NCBI GenBank assembly: GCA_003427395.1
Contig: BFEA01000028.1
Span: 4,581,198-4,607,116 of the forward strand
Length of the DNA: 25,919 nt
Direction: 5' to 3'
Origin: Chara braunii
Lineage: Eukaryota; Streptophyta; Charophyceae; Charales; Characeae
In this document: in pieces, positions 25,381 through 25,919 of the stretch
How the letters are laid out: every line of letters begins with the position of its first letter
Position numbering within the stretch: the first letter of the stretch is position 1
Made by a program: the position numbers and the translations under genes
The notes under the pieces: model-generated
The model's database searches: none
Told to the model about the DNA's origin: nothing
Seen by the model: the letters and a program-made list of their open reading frames with translations, nothing else

Positions 25381-25919
25381 GTGATAAGAGGAGCGAGGCT
25401 CCGAGAAGTCTGCCTTATTACCAACCAGTCGTGCGTCAGTGTAAGATTAGTGTGGTAAGAGGAGCGAGGCTCCGAGAAACCTGCCTTACCACTATAATAA
25501 CTAAGATTAGTGTGGTAAGAGGAGCGAGGCTCCGAGAAGCCTGCCTTACCACTATAGTAACAAAGATCAATGTGGTAAGAGGAGCGAGGCTCCGAGAAGC
25601 CTGCCTTACCACTATAGTAACAAAGATCAGTGTGGTAAGAGCTGCCTTACCACTATAGTAACTAAGATTAGTGTGGTAAGAGGAGCGAGGCTCCGAGAAC
25701 CATGCCTTACCACTATAGTAACAAAGATTAGTATGGTAAGAGGAGCGAGGCTCCAAGAAGCCTGCCTTACCACTATAGTAACAAAGATCAATGTGGTAAG
25801 AGGAGCGAGGCTCCGAGAAGCCTACCTTACCACTATAGTAACTAAGATTAGTGTGGTAAGAGAAGCGAGGCTCCGAGAAGCCTGCCTTACCACTAGAGTA
25901 ACTAAGATTAGTATGGTAA
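25381..25919. repeat. 60-bp palindromic satellite, at least 9 units, open at the window edge
   Basis: Units start at 25381, 25452, 25512, 25572, 25632, 25673, 25733, 25793 and 25853, with a tenth beginning near 25913. Each has an outer 8-bp stem GTGGTAAG/CTTACCAC and an inner hairpin GGAGC-GAG-GCTCC, which competes with AGGCT...AGCCT. The 25632 unit lacks exactly the 19 inner bases and keeps the outer stem. The linker ACTATAGTAACTAAGATTA varies little. It has no CRISPR-like unique spacers. Confidence 0.92.

Noticed and set aside
25381-25919. CRISPR array
   Set aside because: The 60-bp units are repeated throughout including the linker; there are no unique spacers, and the sequence is eukaryotic.

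Overview
This window reads as nuclear DNA from a green plant lineage (streptophyte). Evidence: Arabidopsis-type telomere motifs (TTTAGGG) at 11464-11512 and 14112-14160, many long A/T homopolymers and triplet microsatellites, spliced-gene style sequence, assembly Ns (116, 9624, 12881) and almost no long intact reading frame. A gag-like relic at the left end has the style of charophyte (Chara-like) retroelements; that lineage is inference from memory, not from a search. The window is mostly transposable-element and satellite debris.

Left part (1-5150): a broken LTR-retrotransposon gag on the minus strand (1-1620); behind it a cluster of CCACGTCAGC motifs (2041-2215); two foldback repeats (2783-2823, 2836-3020); a poly(A)-tailed SINE copy; and a plausible terminal exon of a membrane-protein gene (4165-4386) with a good 3' splice acceptor and one membrane helix. 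From 4600 to 6240 lie diverged copies of a tRNA-derived element; one (5531-5589) still has recognisable pol III A and B boxes.

Middle part (6240-14340): the most interesting stretch. A small poly(A)-tailed SINE family recurs at least six times, one copy with a perfect 18-bp target-site duplication and one with a 16-18-bp duplication. Its 3' end carries a hairpin whose loop is conserved while its stem changes. At 7200-7752 there is a retrozyme-like element with a complete type III hammerhead ribozyme on the minus strand (7271-7328), plus two truncated ribozyme copies (7709-7752, 12257-12288), all abutting (TA)n. A 0.4-kb near-perfect inverted repeat (9518-9932 / 11561-11950) encloses 1.6 kb ending in a telomere-like tract. 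A 768-bp hAT-like non-autonomous DNA transposon sits at 12352-13119, and a possibly related element at 7980-8480.

Right part (14340-25919): a 5'-truncated, multiply broken LINE (RT plus C-terminal zinc knuckle, poly(A) tail at 18935-18957); a tRNA-like 53-bp tandem repeat (19063-19200); a GC-richer stretch with a possible small membrane protein and its broken in-frame duplicate (20106-20672); a tRNA-like hairpin cluster (21592-21795); a diverged repeat family between ATT/GAA microsatellites; a 1.4-kb CACAGTGA-type minisatellite; and a 60-bp palindromic satellite running off the right edge.

No genes here form a pathway. The connecting theme is mobile elements: an LTR element, a LINE, SINEs probably moved by LINE machinery, and non-autonomous elements that depend on enzymes encoded elsewhere.
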